The notes below the pieces were generated by a model that saw only the letters and a list, made by a program, of their open reading frames with translations, did no database searches and was not told the DNA's origin. From assembly GCF_018614055.1 (NCBI RefSeq), contig NZ_JAGGPB010000020.1, positions 62,001 through 126,000 of the forward strand: a DNA stretch of 64,000 bases, in the 5' to 3' direction. Below are positions 8,516 through 17,454 of this stretch, in pieces; within the stretch, counting starts at the first letter, position 1; each line of letters starts with the position of its first letter. Source of the stretch: Streptomyces sp. ISL-98. GTDB taxonomy: Bacteria; Actinomycetota; Actinomycetes; Streptomycetales; Streptomycetaceae. Made by a program: the position numbers and the translations under genes.

Positions 8516-9895
8516 TCAGGTGTCGATGAGCGGGACTGTTTCCGCCGAGCCTTCGGGCCAGGCCGTCAGTGGGGTGAAGCCGCGGTGGCCGCACTCGCCG
8601 AAGACCGTGACCGGGCCGCCGCCGGACAGGGCGGTGAGCTTCCACAGCCCGGGCCGGGACAGCGCCTTGGGGTCCACGGGCAGCGCTGCTCCTCCCTCAG
8701 AGCCCTCGGCCAGTTGCCAGCCGTCGCCGGAAGGGGCCGGTATGACGCCGCTCAGGGTCACCGGCCACGCCTCCAGCCATGGGTCGTCCTTCAACGCCCT
8801 CCCGTAGGCGCTGAGGGCTTCGGCCGTGCCCCGGCCCGGCGGTGGCGCGTCGATCGCGACCGGGGCCCCGAACCGCTCACCGACGTCGGCGCGGAGCTGC
8901 CCCGCCCCGGGGTAGTAGGTGAGCTCCGCGTCGAGCATCAGGCCCACGGGCAGGGCGATTTCGGGTGCGCGGCCTGCGACGCCGAAGGACAGCACCAGCG
9001 CCGTACGCCCCGATTCCTTGCCGTACAGCCATATGCGGCGCGTGACGAGCTTGCCGTCCGGGGTGTCGTACTGGGCCAGCACCAGCCAGCGGTCCCGCAC
9101 CGGCGGGCCCGCTGCGGGTGCGGTGAGGCCGACGCGCGTCCGCACGGTCGCGGCCAGCGGCTCCGGCAGCCGGTCGCGGCCCAGCCAGGCCACGTCCAGC
9201 AGATGCAACAGCGCGCACTCCTCCAGCAGCCGCACGGGCCAGCCCGGCCCCGACGCCGGTATCGCACCCAATTCCCGTACCCGAGCGGCCAGTCCTGGCG
9301 CCTGCGCGTCGACCATGCGGGCGGCCGTCTCCTCCCACATCGCGTACCCCGTCTGCTCGGCGGCGGCGAGACCGCCGCGCAGCAGGTCCGTCAGCCGCTG
9401 CTCCAGCTCCGTGGCCCCCAGGGTGATCCGCTCGGCCCGGCGCTCTGCCCTGCGCCTGGCCGCCTCCGGGTCGGCCGCCCGGCCGGATGTCCCCTCGTCT
9501 TCCCCGGACTTCGTGTCCGGCGAACCCGCCTTGCGTCCGGCCCTCTCGCCGCGCGCCGCGAGCCACTCACCGGCCCAGTCGGGCATGTCCGAGTCCCGCA
9601 CGGCCGGATCGTCCGCAGCCCACAGCAGCAGCAGTCCCAGCGCGTGCTTGCACGGGAACTTCCGGCTCGGGCAACTGCACTTGTACGCCGGGCTGCCGGC
9701 CGCCGTATCGACCACCGTCCGATAGGGCTTGTTGCCGCTGCCCTTGCAGAGCCCCCAGACGGCTCCTGAACCATTGCTCCCCGCCTCCGACCACGGACCG
9801 GCCGTGCCGAGCCTGCTTCCCGTCTTGCGTGACGCATCGTCAGGAGCCAAAGCCAGCACCTGTTCCGCAGTCCAGCGCACCCCCTGCTGATTCAT
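8516..9895 (-). CDS. SWIM zinc-finger protein
   Basis: The 459-residue protein carries a SWIM motif C73-x-C75-x6-C82-x-H84 (CSCPSRKFPCKH), a zinc finger expected to bind DNA or protein. N-terminal to it is a WTAEQVLALAPD segment typical of the SWIM proteins that accompany MoxR/VWA genes (E. coli YehQ type). The remainder is a mixed alpha/beta region with no known catalytic residues. A charged linker (about 165-195) is rich in Arg, Glu and Ser. The ATG at 9895 is preferred, although its ribosome-binding site is weak and a GTG at 9916 is possible. It is divergent from the lipoprotein/AAA genes and heads an operon with the DUF5691 gene 17 bp downstream. Confidence 0.85.
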   Translation of the reverse strand: MNQQGVRWTAEQVLALAPDDASRKTGSRLGTAGPWSEAGSNGSGAVWGLCKGSGNKPYRTVVDTAAGSPAYKCSCPSRKFPCKHALGLLLLWAADDPAVRDSDMPDWAGEWLAARGERAGRKAGSPDTKSGEDEGTSGRAADPEAARRRAERRAERITLGATELEQRLTDLLRGGLAAAEQTGYAMWEETAARMVDAQAPGLAARVRELGAIPASGPGWPVRLLEECALLHLLDVAWLGRDRLPEPLAATVRTRVGLTAPAAGPPVRDRWLVLAQYDTPDGKLVTRRIWLYGKESGRTALVLSFGVAGRAPEIALPVGLMLDAELTYYPGAGQLRADVGERFGAPVAIDAPPPGRGTAEALSAYGRALKDDPWLEAWPVTLSGVIPAPSGDGWQLAEGSEGGAALPVDPKALSRPGLWKLTALSGGGPVTVFGECGHRGFTPLTAWPEGSAETVPLIDT

Positions 9896-10041
9896 GGGAA
9901 AGACGCTACGGGCCACCACTGACAATCGGCTCCCACCTGCGGTTTCGCCGCGTGCAGGCGGGCCGGAGCCGACGTATCATGACTGCACTTCGCCCCCTTG
10001 GCGGGCGCGAGGTCCTGAAGCAGAAAACCGGGGGGTCCCTC

Positions 10042-10446
10042 ATGAACCGCATCGTCCGCTCAGCCGTCTGCGCCACCGCCGTCACCGGCCTCGCTCTCGG
10101 CCTGGGCGCCTGCGCCACGACCGTCGACGAGGTCGACAAGGCCGTCAACGAGACGTACGAAGTCACGTACGAGGTCACGGGCAAGAGCGTCGAATCCATC
10201 GAGTACGCGGGCGGCGAGGGCACGGCCATGAACCCGAAGATGGAGTCGGCCAAGAAGCCCACGCTGCCCTGGAAGAAGACGGTCACGCTGCGCGGCATCA
10301 TGCCGCCCGCCGTCTCGCCGATCAGCATCGACGGCTCGGCCGACCTGACCTGCAAGGTCATCTACAAGGGCGAGACGATCAAGGAAGCGAAGGGCGAGAA
10401 GGCCATGGTCGCTGGCTGCGTCGCGGCCTCGCCGATCGCGAAGTAA
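10042..10446 (+). CDS. Small lipoprotein of the MmpS-like fold
   Basis: The 134-residue protein starts with a lipoprotein signal peptide ending in the lipobox LGAC (Cys24). The mature part reads YEVTGKSVESIEYAGG, LPWKKTVTL, ISIDGSADLTCKVIYKG and ends around AGC. This order (a YxVTG strand, an LPW motif, a disulphide-type Cys pair) matches MmpS proteins, which partner MmpL/RND transporters in mycobacteria. No transporter is adjacent, so the role here is unknown. It lies about 100 bp before the AAA gene on the same strand and might be transcribed with it, though each has its own ribosome-binding site. Confidence 0.75.
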   Translation: MNRIVRSAVCATAVTGLALGLGACATTVDEVDKAVNETYEVTYEVTGKSVESIEYAGGEGTAMNPKMESAKKPTLPWKKTVTLRGIMPPAVSPISIDGSADLTCKVIYKGETIKEAKGEKAMVAGCVAASPIAK

Positions 10447-10548
10447 CCTCCGCGCTCTGCCATTTGGGCCCTGACCTGCGGCGACGGTCGATTGTCAGTG
10501 GCGTGGTGCACGGTGGATCCCACATCCGGGAAATCTGGAGGGGGATCC

Positions 10549-11697
10549 ATGACCGTGCCCGAAATCAAGCCTGTCGACGGTGTCGCCAGTACCGGCCGCG
10601 CCGCCGGTGCGGACAGCGCCGAGGCCCTGCGGCCGCACGCCGAGGACGCGTTCGCCGACGAGCTCAAGGCGCTGGCCGCGGCCGACGACCGGCCGCGGCC
10701 CGCCAGATGGCAGCTGTCGCCATGGGCCGTTGCCACGTACCTGCTCGGCGGGACCCTGCCCGACGGCACGGTGATCACGCCCAAGTACGTGGGCCCGCGC
10801 CGGATCGTCGAAGTCGCCGTCACCACGCTCGCCACCGACCGCGCCCTGCTGCTGCTCGGCGTCCCCGGCACCGCGAAGACCTGGGTCTCCGAGCACCTCG
10901 CAGCCGCCGTCAGCGGCGACTCCACGCTGCTCGTGCAGGGCACCGCCGGTACGCCCGAGGAAGCCATTCGCTACGGCTGGAACTACGCCCGGCTGCTCGC
11001 GCACGGACCGAGCCGCGAAGCCCTCGTGCCCAGCCCCGTCATGCGGGCCATGGCCGACGGCATGACAGCGCGGGTCGAGGAACTCACCCGCATCCCGGCC
11101 GACGTGCAGGACACCCTGATCACGATCTTGTCGGAAAAGACGCTGCCCATTCCCGAGTTGGGGCAGGAGCAGCAGGCTGTGCGCGGTTTCAATCTCATCG
11201 CCACCGCCAATGACCGCGACCGGGGGGTCAACGACCTCTCCAGCGCGCTGCGCCGGCGCTTCAATACGGTCGTCCTGCCGCTGCCCGCGACGGCGGACGC
11301 GGAGGTCGACATCGTGTCGCGCCGCGTCGACCAGATCGGGCGCTCCCTCGATCTGCCGGCCGCGCCCGACGGCTTCGACGAGATCCGGCGTGTGGTCACC
11401 GTCTTCCGCGAGCTGCGGGACGGCGTCACGGCCGACGGGCGTACGAAGGTCAAGTCCCCTTCGGGCACGCTGTCCACGGCGGAGGCGATCTCCGTCGTCA
11501 CCGGCGGCCTCGCCCTCGCCGCGCACTTCGGGGAAGGCGTTCTGCGCTCCGGCGACGTCGCGGCCGGGATCCTCGGTGCGGTCGTGCGCGACCCGGCGGC
11601 GGACCGCGTCATCTGGCAGGAGTACCTGGAGACGGTCGTCCGCGAGCGTGACGGCTGGAAGGACTTCTACCGCGCCTGCCGGGAGGTATCGGGATGA
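10549..11697 (+). CDS. MoxR-type AAA+ ATPase (YehL-like)
   Basis: A 382-residue MoxR-class AAA+ protein. Walker A is GVPGTAKT near residues 104-111. The Walker B position reads RVEEL, with Glu in place of the usual Asp. Sensor 1 is NLIATANDRD and the arginine-finger segment is SALRRRFN. A lid domain follows. GGAGGGGG lies just before the ATG at 10549. MoxR ATPases act as chaperones that insert cofactors or remodel complexes together with VWA partners. The ATGA overlap with the DUF5682 gene, which itself overlaps the VWA gene, makes a tightly coupled three-gene operon. E. coli yehL-yehM-yehP has the same composition, as I recall. Confidence 0.9.
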   Translation: MTVPEIKPVDGVASTGRAAGADSAEALRPHAEDAFADELKALAAADDRPRPARWQLSPWAVATYLLGGTLPDGTVITPKYVGPRRIVEVAVTTLATDRALLLLGVPGTAKTWVSEHLAAAVSGDSTLLVQGTAGTPEEAIRYGWNYARLLAHGPSREALVPSPVMRAMADGMTARVEELTRIPADVQDTLITILSEKTLPIPELGQEQQAVRGFNLIATANDRDRGVNDLSSALRRRFNTVVLPLPATADAEVDIVSRRVDQIGRSLDLPAAPDGFDEIRRVVTVFRELRDGVTADGRTKVKSPSGTLSTAEAISVVTGGLALAAHFGEGVLRSGDVAAGILGAVVRDPAADRVIWQEYLETVVRERDGWKDFYRACREVSG

Positions 11698-14060
11698 CGG
11701 GTGGCCCTCTGCTGCTGGGCGTGCGCCACCACGGGCCCGGGTCGGCCCGCGCGGTGCGGGGCGCGCTCGATGCGGCGCAGCCCCGGGCCGTACTGATCGA
11801 GGGACCGCCCGAGGGCGACGCGCTGCTGGCGCTGGCGGCGGACGATGCGATGCGCCCGCCCGTGGCCCTGCTGGCGCATGTCACGGACGACCCGGGACGG
11901 GCCGCGTTCTGGCCGCTGGCCGAGTTCTCCCCGGAGTGGGTCGCGATCCGCTGGGCGCTGGGGCACGACGTGCCCGTGCGTTTCATGGATCTTCCGGCGG
12001 CGCACTCGCTGGCGCTCGCGGAGGAGACGGGGGACTCGGGCGAAGCCGATGCGGGCCCGGGGGAGGATCCGGCGGTCGATCCCCTTGCGGTGCTCGCGGA
12101 AGCCGCTGGATACGACGATCCGGAGCGGTGGTGGGAGGACGTCGTCGAGCACCGTGGGGGGGGCGGCGGAGGCGGCGGCGATCCGTTCGCTCCGTTCGGC
12201 GCGCTCGCCGAGGCCATGGGCGCGCTGCGTGAGATGCACGGCGACGGCGGGCACCCCCGCGACCGTGTGCGCGAGGCGTACATGCGCCTCCAACTCCGCG
12301 CCGCACGCAAGGAGTACGGCGCCGACATCGCCGTAGTCTGCGGTGCCTGGCACGTGCCCGCGCTCGGTGACAAGGTCGCCACCGCCACCGCGGACCGGGC
12401 GCTGCTCAAGGGCTTGCCCAAGGTCAAGGCGGAGATGACCTGGGTGCCCTGGACCCACCGCAGGCTCGCCCGGCGCAGCGGATACGGCGCGGGCATCGAC
12501 TCGCCCGGCTGGTACGGGCACCTCTTCGGCGCTCCTGACCGGCCCGTCGAGCGCTGGATGACCAAGGTCGCCGGGCTGCTGCGGGACGAGGACCGGATGG
12601 TCTCCTCCGCCCATGTCATCGAAGCCGTCCGGCTCGCCGAGACCCTCGCCGCCATGCGCGGCCGCCCCCTCGCAGGCCTGACCGAGACGACCGACGCCGT
12701 GCGCGCGGTGATGTGCGAGGGCTCCGACGTCCCGCTCGCGCTCGTACGCGACCGGCTCGTCGTCGGCGACGTACTCGGAGAGGTCCCGGACGCGGCGCCC
12801 GCCGTGCCGTTGCAGCGCGACCTGACCCGGTCGCAGCGCAGCCTGCGCCTCAAAGCGGAGGCTCAGGACCGCGAGTTGGAACTCGACCTGCGCAAGGACA
12901 ACGACGCGGCCCGCAGCCGACTGCTGCACCGGCTGCGGCTCCTGTCCATCGGCTGGGGCGAGCCCGCAGCATCGCGCGGGAGTACGGGTACGTTCCGGGA
13001 GAGCTGGCGGCTGCGCTGGGAGCCGGAGCTGTCGGTGCGGGTCGCGGAGGCCGGGGTATGGGGCACCACCGTGCTCTCCGCCGCCACCGCCAAGGCCGAG
13101 ACACAGGCTGCCTCGGCCACCGCACTCGCCGACGTCACCGCGCTCGCCGAGCGGTGCCTCCTGGCCGAACTGCCCGACGCCCTCCCGGTGGTGATGCGGG
13201 CCCTGGCCGACCGCGCCGCGCTGGACGCGGACGTCGGCCACCTCGCCCAGGCGCTGCCCGCCCTCGCCCGCTCTCTCCGGTACGGGGACGTGCGCGGTAC
13301 GGACACGGCCGCGCTCGGTGAGGTGGCGGCGGGGCTGGCCGAGAGGATCTGCGTAGGGCTGCCGCCCGCCTGCACGGGACTCGACGCGGACGGCGCGGCA
13401 GAGATGCGCCGCCACGTCGACGCCGTTCACACGGCGATCGGTCTCCTGGCCGAGCCGCCGGCGGGCGACCATGCCGACCTGCGCGGGCGTTGGGCCGGCG
13501 TGCTGCGCAAGCTGGCCGTGCGGGAAACCGTGGGCGGGGTGATACGCGGGCGGGCTGTGCGGTTGCTGCTGGACGACGGGCGGCTCGGGGAGGACGAAGC
13601 AGCGCGCTTCATGGGGCTCGCCCTTTCCCCGGGCACGCTGCCGGCCGACGCCGCGGCCTGGGTCGAGGGCTTCGTCGGCGGAGCGGCGGGCGGCGGAATG
13701 CTCCTGGTGCACGACGAGCGGCTGCTGGGTCTGGTCGACGCATGGCTCACCGGCGTGTCCGACGACGCCTTCATCGACGTACTGCCGCTGCTGCGCCGCA
13801 CGTTCTCGGCGTACGAGCCGGGAGTACGGCGCACCTTGGGCGAACTGGTCAGACGCGGCCCGTCGGCCGCACGCCCGGCGAGAACGGAGGCCGGCGCACC
13901 CGGTTTCGGCCCCGGGCTCGACGAGGACCGCGCGGAAGCTGTGGTGCCGGTGCTGCGGCTGCTGTTGGGCGGCACGGATGGCGGGGGCGAGGTTCCGGGC
14001 GACGGGGCGAGTGACGTGGTGGATGACCTGGTGGACGACCTGGCGGGGGAGGCCCGATGA
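11694..14060 (+). CDS. DUF5682 family protein (YehM-like)
   Basis: A 788-residue protein of unknown biochemical function. The N-terminus GVRHHGPGSARAV and LIEGPPEGD, then WVAIRWALGHDVPVRFMDLP, are the conserved features I associate with DUF5682 and somewhat recall the TraB/GumN (ChaN-like) fold. A Gly-rich insert sits near residue 155. The C-terminal half is Ala/Leu/Arg-rich helices that could form a scaffold. It overlaps the AAA gene by 4 bp upstream and the VWA gene by 4 bp downstream. It is probably the substrate- or target-binding member of the AAA/VWA machine. Family call from motifs and order, not from a search. Confidence 0.8.
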   Translation: MTGGPLLLGVRHHGPGSARAVRGALDAAQPRAVLIEGPPEGDALLALAADDAMRPPVALLAHVTDDPGRAAFWPLAEFSPEWVAIRWALGHDVPVRFMDLPAAHSLALAEETGDSGEADAGPGEDPAVDPLAVLAEAAGYDDPERWWEDVVEHRGGGGGGGGDPFAPFGALAEAMGALREMHGDGGHPRDRVREAYMRLQLRAARKEYGADIAVVCGAWHVPALGDKVATATADRALLKGLPKVKAEMTWVPWTHRRLARRSGYGAGIDSPGWYGHLFGAPDRPVERWMTKVAGLLRDEDRMVSSAHVIEAVRLAETLAAMRGRPLAGLTETTDAVRAVMCEGSDVPLALVRDRLVVGDVLGEVPDAAPAVPLQRDLTRSQRSLRLKAEAQDRELELDLRKDNDAARSRLLHRLRLLSIGWGEPAASRGSTGTFRESWRLRWEPELSVRVAEAGVWGTTVLSAATAKAETQAASATALADVTALAERCLLAELPDALPVVMRALADRAALDADVGHLAQALPALARSLRYGDVRGTDTAALGEVAAGLAERICVGLPPACTGLDADGAAEMRRHVDAVHTAIGLLAEPPAGDHADLRGRWAGVLRKLAVRETVGGVIRGRAVRLLLDDGRLGEDEAARFMGLALSPGTLPADAAAWVEGFVGGAAGGGMLLVHDERLLGLVDAWLTGVSDDAFIDVLPLLRRTFSAYEPGVRRTLGELVRRGPSAARPARTEAGAPGFGPGLDEDRAEAVVPVLRLLLGGTDGGGEVPGDGASDVVDDLVDDLAGEAR

Positions 14061-15379
14061 GCGTGAAGGGCAGGGACGTGGGGGCGGCACTGGCGGATGC
14101 GTCGGTGCGGGGTGCCTGGGTGTCGGATGGCGAGGTGAGCGGCACAGGGGGTGGCGTAGTGCGCGGTGACGGCGGTGGCCCTTTTGGGGGCGGTTCAGGA
14201 GGCAGTGGGGCTGGTGGGCCCGGCGGCGGTGGCGGGGGGTCGGAGCGGCTTCGGCGCTGGCGGCTTGTGTTGGGCGGCGGGGAGGGGGATGGGACCGGGT
14301 GCTCGCTCACCGGGCGGGACAGTTCCATGGACGGGGCGCTCGGTTCGCTCTACGGCGGCGGGCGCGACGCGGGGCGCAGTCGTTCCGCCGGGCTCGGTGC
14401 TTCCGCGCCGTCCGTCGCGCGGTGGCTCGGCGACATCCGTACGTACTTCCCCAGCTCTGTCGTCCAGGTCATGCAGCGGGACGCCATAGAGCGGCTCGGA
14501 CTCTCGGCGCTGCTGCTGGAGCCGGAAATGCTGGAAGCCGTCGAGGCCGACGTCCACCTCGTCGGGACGCTGCTCTCGCTCAACAAGGCGATGCCCGAGA
14601 CGACCAAGGAGACCGCGCGCGCGGTCGTTCGCAGGGTCGTTGAGGATGTGGAGAAGCGGCTTGCCACCCGCACCCGGGCCACCCTGACGGGCGCCCTCGA
14701 CCGCAGTGCCCGCGTCAGCCGCCCACGGCACCGGGACATCGACTGGGATCGTACGATCCGGGCCAACCTCAAGAATTACCTTCCGGAGTACCGGACCGTC
14801 GTCCCCGAGCGGCTCGTCGGATACGGCCGGGCCTCGCAGTCCGTGAAGAAGGACGTCGTCCTGTGCATCGACCAGTCGGGGTCGATGGCCGCATCCGTCG
14901 TCTACGCGTCCGTCTTCGGCGCGGTCCTTGCCTCCATGCGCTCGATCGCCACCCGCCTCGTCGTCTTCGATACAGCCGTCGTCGATCTCACCGACCAGCT
15001 GGACGATCCGGTCGACGTCCTCTTCGGCACGCAGCTCGGCGGCGGTACGGACATCAACCGGGCCCTCGCGTACTGCCAGTCGCAGATCACGCGGCCTGCC
15101 GACACCGTCGTCGTGCTGATCAGCGACCTCTACGAGGGCGGGATACGGGACGAGATGCTGAAGAGGGTAGCGGCGATGAAGGCGTCGGGCGTGCAGTTCG
15201 TCGCGCTGCTCGCGCTCTCCGACGAGGGCGCCCCGGCGTACGACCGTGAGCACGCGGCGGCCCTCGCGGCGCTGGGCGCCCCCGCTTTCGCCTGTACGCC
15301 CGATCTCTTTCCGGAGGTGATGGCGGCGGCAATTGAGAAACGGCCACTGCCCATACCGGACATGGTGACTCATCAGTAA
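14057..15379 (+). CDS. VWA-domain protein (YehP-like), partner of MoxR ATPase
   Basis: The 440-residue protein has a Gly-rich N-terminus (about 35-110), a helical middle part (about 120-255) and a C-terminal von Willebrand factor A domain. The metal-ion site is complete: DQSGS near 271-275, the Thr in GGGTDIN near 328 and the Asp in LISDLYEGG near 353. Such VWA proteins bind partners through the metal and work with the MoxR ATPase encoded two genes upstream. It overlaps the DUF5682 gene by 4 bp. The following gene is 96 bp away and probably separate. Confidence 0.88.
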   Translation: MSVKGRDVGAALADASVRGAWVSDGEVSGTGGGVVRGDGGGPFGGGSGGSGAGGPGGGGGGSERLRRWRLVLGGGEGDGTGCSLTGRDSSMDGALGSLYGGGRDAGRSRSAGLGASAPSVARWLGDIRTYFPSSVVQVMQRDAIERLGLSALLLEPEMLEAVEADVHLVGTLLSLNKAMPETTKETARAVVRRVVEDVEKRLATRTRATLTGALDRSARVSRPRHRDIDWDRTIRANLKNYLPEYRTVVPERLVGYGRASQSVKKDVVLCIDQSGSMAASVVYASVFGAVLASMRSIATRLVVFDTAVVDLTDQLDDPVDVLFGTQLGGGTDINRALAYCQSQITRPADTVVVLISDLYEGGIRDEMLKRVAAMKASGVQFVALLALSDEGAPAYDREHAAALAALGAPAFACTPDLFPEVMAAAIEKRPLPIPDMVTHQ

Positions 15380-15425
15380 CACAAGACTTGCGTAACCCCG
15401 GGAGTCTCGTGCAAGCATCACCCCC

Positions 15426-15456
15426 GTCGTTCCCTCCGTCGTTCCCTCCGTCGTTT
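15426..15456. repeat. 12-bp tandem repeat, about 2.6 copies
   Basis: The unit gtcgttccctcc occurs at 15426 and 15438, followed by a partial copy at 15450. It lies in the leader just before the next gene. Confidence 0.8.
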
Positions 15457-15475
15457 CTGAAGGATTCCGGTCACT

Positions 15476-16348
15476 TTGACTGCCGTAGTCGCTCCACCCG
15501 CCGCTGTCCTGCGCGTAATGCGCCGGGCGGCCGGGCGGCGTGCGCTGCAGGTGGTGCTGGTGCTCGGGGGACTGCTGGCGCTCGGGTTCCTGTGGGGCGG
15601 GCAGGCGTACGCCGTCGAATCGCCGACGCCGGCTCGTGACGCGGAACCGGCCGTTGCCGGCGCTGTCGTGGCTCCGGTCGAGGAGCAGTCGACCCGGCCT
15701 GTGCGCGAGGGCGCCGAGGCCGTGCGTGAGGCCGCGGAGTCGGTGACTGTCGTGGCTGAGCCAGTGATTGGGGTCGCGCAGCGCGCCACCCGGGCCGTCG
15801 GCGAGGTGGCCGAACAGGTCGACAGGCGGCTGCCCATGAGCGAACCGCCCGCGGCGGAGCTGCCGGTGCTGCCGAAGGCGCCCGGGATACCTGGGGCGTC
15901 GGAGCTTCCCGCGGCGTCACCGGTTCCGGATCCGTCCTCGGACGGTGCGGAGCAGGCTGCGCACCTGGGCACCGGCGAGCGGGCGCAGCGGGGCGCGAGT
16001 GGGGACGTAACCCTGCCCGTAACGCACAAGGCCGGTGTGGCCGACAGGTCGTACCTGTCTCTGTACCTGGCGGGCGGTTGGGGCGAGTCGGTCCCCGACG
16101 GGCATCGGGATGGCTACCGGAGCCCGGAGGTTCCTCGGTACGGCCAGGCGCCTGTGCAGGCGCCCGGCGGGCCGTGCCGTGACGGCGTACGACCGGCGGC
16201 CGGTGACGTGAGCGCGCCGCGTTCCGGTGATCCGGCGGCAGCGTTCGCCGACGACACCCGCTTCGGACTTGTGCGCGGGGCCGCGCTTCCGGCGACCGCC
16301 GCACCGACCTGCGAACGACCTGACGAAATTCTCGAATTCCCCGGCTAG
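15476..16348 (+). CDS. Hypothetical secreted or membrane-anchored protein
   Basis: A 290-residue protein I do not recognise. After a short basic N-terminus (MRRAAGRR) comes a strong hydrophobic segment (LQVVLVLGGLLALGFLWGG) and a possible cleavage site at AYA-VES. The mature part is rich in Val, Glu, Ala and Pro with heptad-like stretches (REGAEAVREAAESV, AQRATRAVGEVAEQV), then a Pro-rich and a disordered tail with two cysteines. The start is the TTG at 15476. An ATG at 15518 is the alternative, but neither has a strong ribosome-binding site. It precedes another secreted, repetitive protein by 108 bp, and the two could be cell-surface partners. Confidence 0.6.
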   Translation: MTAVVAPPAAVLRVMRRAAGRRALQVVLVLGGLLALGFLWGGQAYAVESPTPARDAEPAVAGAVVAPVEEQSTRPVREGAEAVREAAESVTVVAEPVIGVAQRATRAVGEVAEQVDRRLPMSEPPAAELPVLPKAPGIPGASELPAASPVPDPSSDGAEQAAHLGTGERAQRGASGDVTLPVTHKAGVADRSYLSLYLAGGWGESVPDGHRDGYRSPEVPRYGQAPVQAPGGPCRDGVRPAAGDVSAPRSGDPAAAFADDTRFGLVRGAALPATAAPTCERPDEILEFPG

Positions 16349-16456
16349 GGCAGACCGTCCCCCGCTCAATGACCTGCCGCGCGGGGGCGGGACAGGTCTG
16401 CCCGCCATCCGGAAATCTCCGGCCAGCCGAATGAATTCGAAGGATCTGACGCAAGC

Positions 16457-17356
16457 ATGAACAAGAACATCCGCCGTTCCATAGCCGTCGCCGCCACCGC
16501 CGGTGGTATGTGGGCCCTCGGTACCGCTGCCGCGAGCGCGTCCGAGCTGCCCGTCTCGGTGCCGCTCTCCACGCCCGACACGGCAGTCGACACGGCAGCC
16601 GACGCTGTCGAGGAGCTCAAGGGCGTCGACGTCGATGTCGACACCGACGTCGTCCAGGACGCCAAGGCCGCCACGCAGGACGTTCACCAGGACGTGCGCG
16701 AGGTGCGTCACGACCTGCCCGCCGCCCCCTCCGTGGCTGACGTGCCCGACGCGGCCGACGCCCAGGGCGAGGTGGACTACCTCTTCGGGCCGCTCTCCGC
16801 GTTCGCGCCGGACCTTGAGCAGGCCCCCGACCGCGCCCAGGGTGCGGTCACCGCCGCCTCCCCGTTCGTGGACGCCGCCGCTCAGGACGTCCTGCCGCCC
16901 ATCGCCGCCCGGGCCGTGAACAGCGCGCTGCCCGTCGCCGGCCAGGCGGTCGGCGACGCCGGCGGTCTCGCCCAGGGCGCTGTCGCCGATGTGACGCCCT
17001 TCGCGGGCGGCGTCGCGAGCGATGTCCAGCCGTTCGCCGGTGGCGTCGTCTCCGAGGTCGGCCCGTTCGCGGGCGGCGTCCAGGGTGCGGCCCGGCCGTT
17101 CGTCGACACCGTCGTCAACCAGGTCCAGCCCGTCGTGCAGGGAGTCGGCGGCAGCGCCGACAACCTTGCGCACGGTGTCGCCGACGACGTGACGCCGTTC
17201 GCCGGAGGCGTCGTGTCCGACGTCCAGCCGTTCGCGCAGGACCTGTACGGCACGGTCGACTCGACCCCGCTGGCCGGCAACGCGATCTCTGGCGCCCAGG
17301 GCACGGCGACCACGGTCACCCCGGGCTACGCGTCGTACGTCACCCAGGGCATCTGA
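16457..17356 (+). CDS. Secreted acidic protein with PFAGGV repeats
   Basis: The 299-residue protein has a clear signal peptide (KNIRRSIAVAATAGGMWALG, cleavage near ASA-SE) like those of chaplins and other Streptomyces surface proteins. The mature chain is acidic, with almost no Cys, Lys or aromatic residues except Phe. An N-terminal Asp/Val-rich stretch (VDVDVDTDVVQD) is followed by repeats of about 12 residues built on PFAGGV-x-SDVQ, with four perfect PFAGGV copies. It ends without an LPXTG or transmembrane anchor. The repetitive amphipathic pattern would suit a surface or matrix protein. The function is unknown. Confidence 0.7.
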   Translation: MNKNIRRSIAVAATAGGMWALGTAAASASELPVSVPLSTPDTAVDTAADAVEELKGVDVDVDTDVVQDAKAATQDVHQDVREVRHDLPAAPSVADVPDAADAQGEVDYLFGPLSAFAPDLEQAPDRAQGAVTAASPFVDAAAQDVLPPIAARAVNSALPVAGQAVGDAGGLAQGAVADVTPFAGGVASDVQPFAGGVVSEVGPFAGGVQGAARPFVDTVVNQVQPVVQGVGGSADNLAHGVADDVTPFAGGVVSDVQPFAQDLYGTVDSTPLAGNAISGAQGTATTVTPGYASYVTQGI

Positions 17357-17454
17357 GGCGAGGCATCCGTCGCATGACATCCGTCGCGTGACATCTGGCA
17401 TGTGACATCTGGCATGTGACATCTGGCATGTGACATCCGGCGCGCGGCGTCTGC
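17357..17454. repeat. 14-bp tandem repeat, about seven units
   Basis: Units of the form catgtgacatctgg run head to tail at 17371, 17385, 17399, 17413 and 17427, with two degraded flanking units. Two copies (17399 and 17413) are identical. They begin immediately after the stop codon of the PFAGGV-repeat gene. Confidence 0.9.

Noticed and set aside
17371..17440. CRISPR array
   Set aside because: The 14-bp units are contiguous without spacers, so this is a simple tandem repeat.
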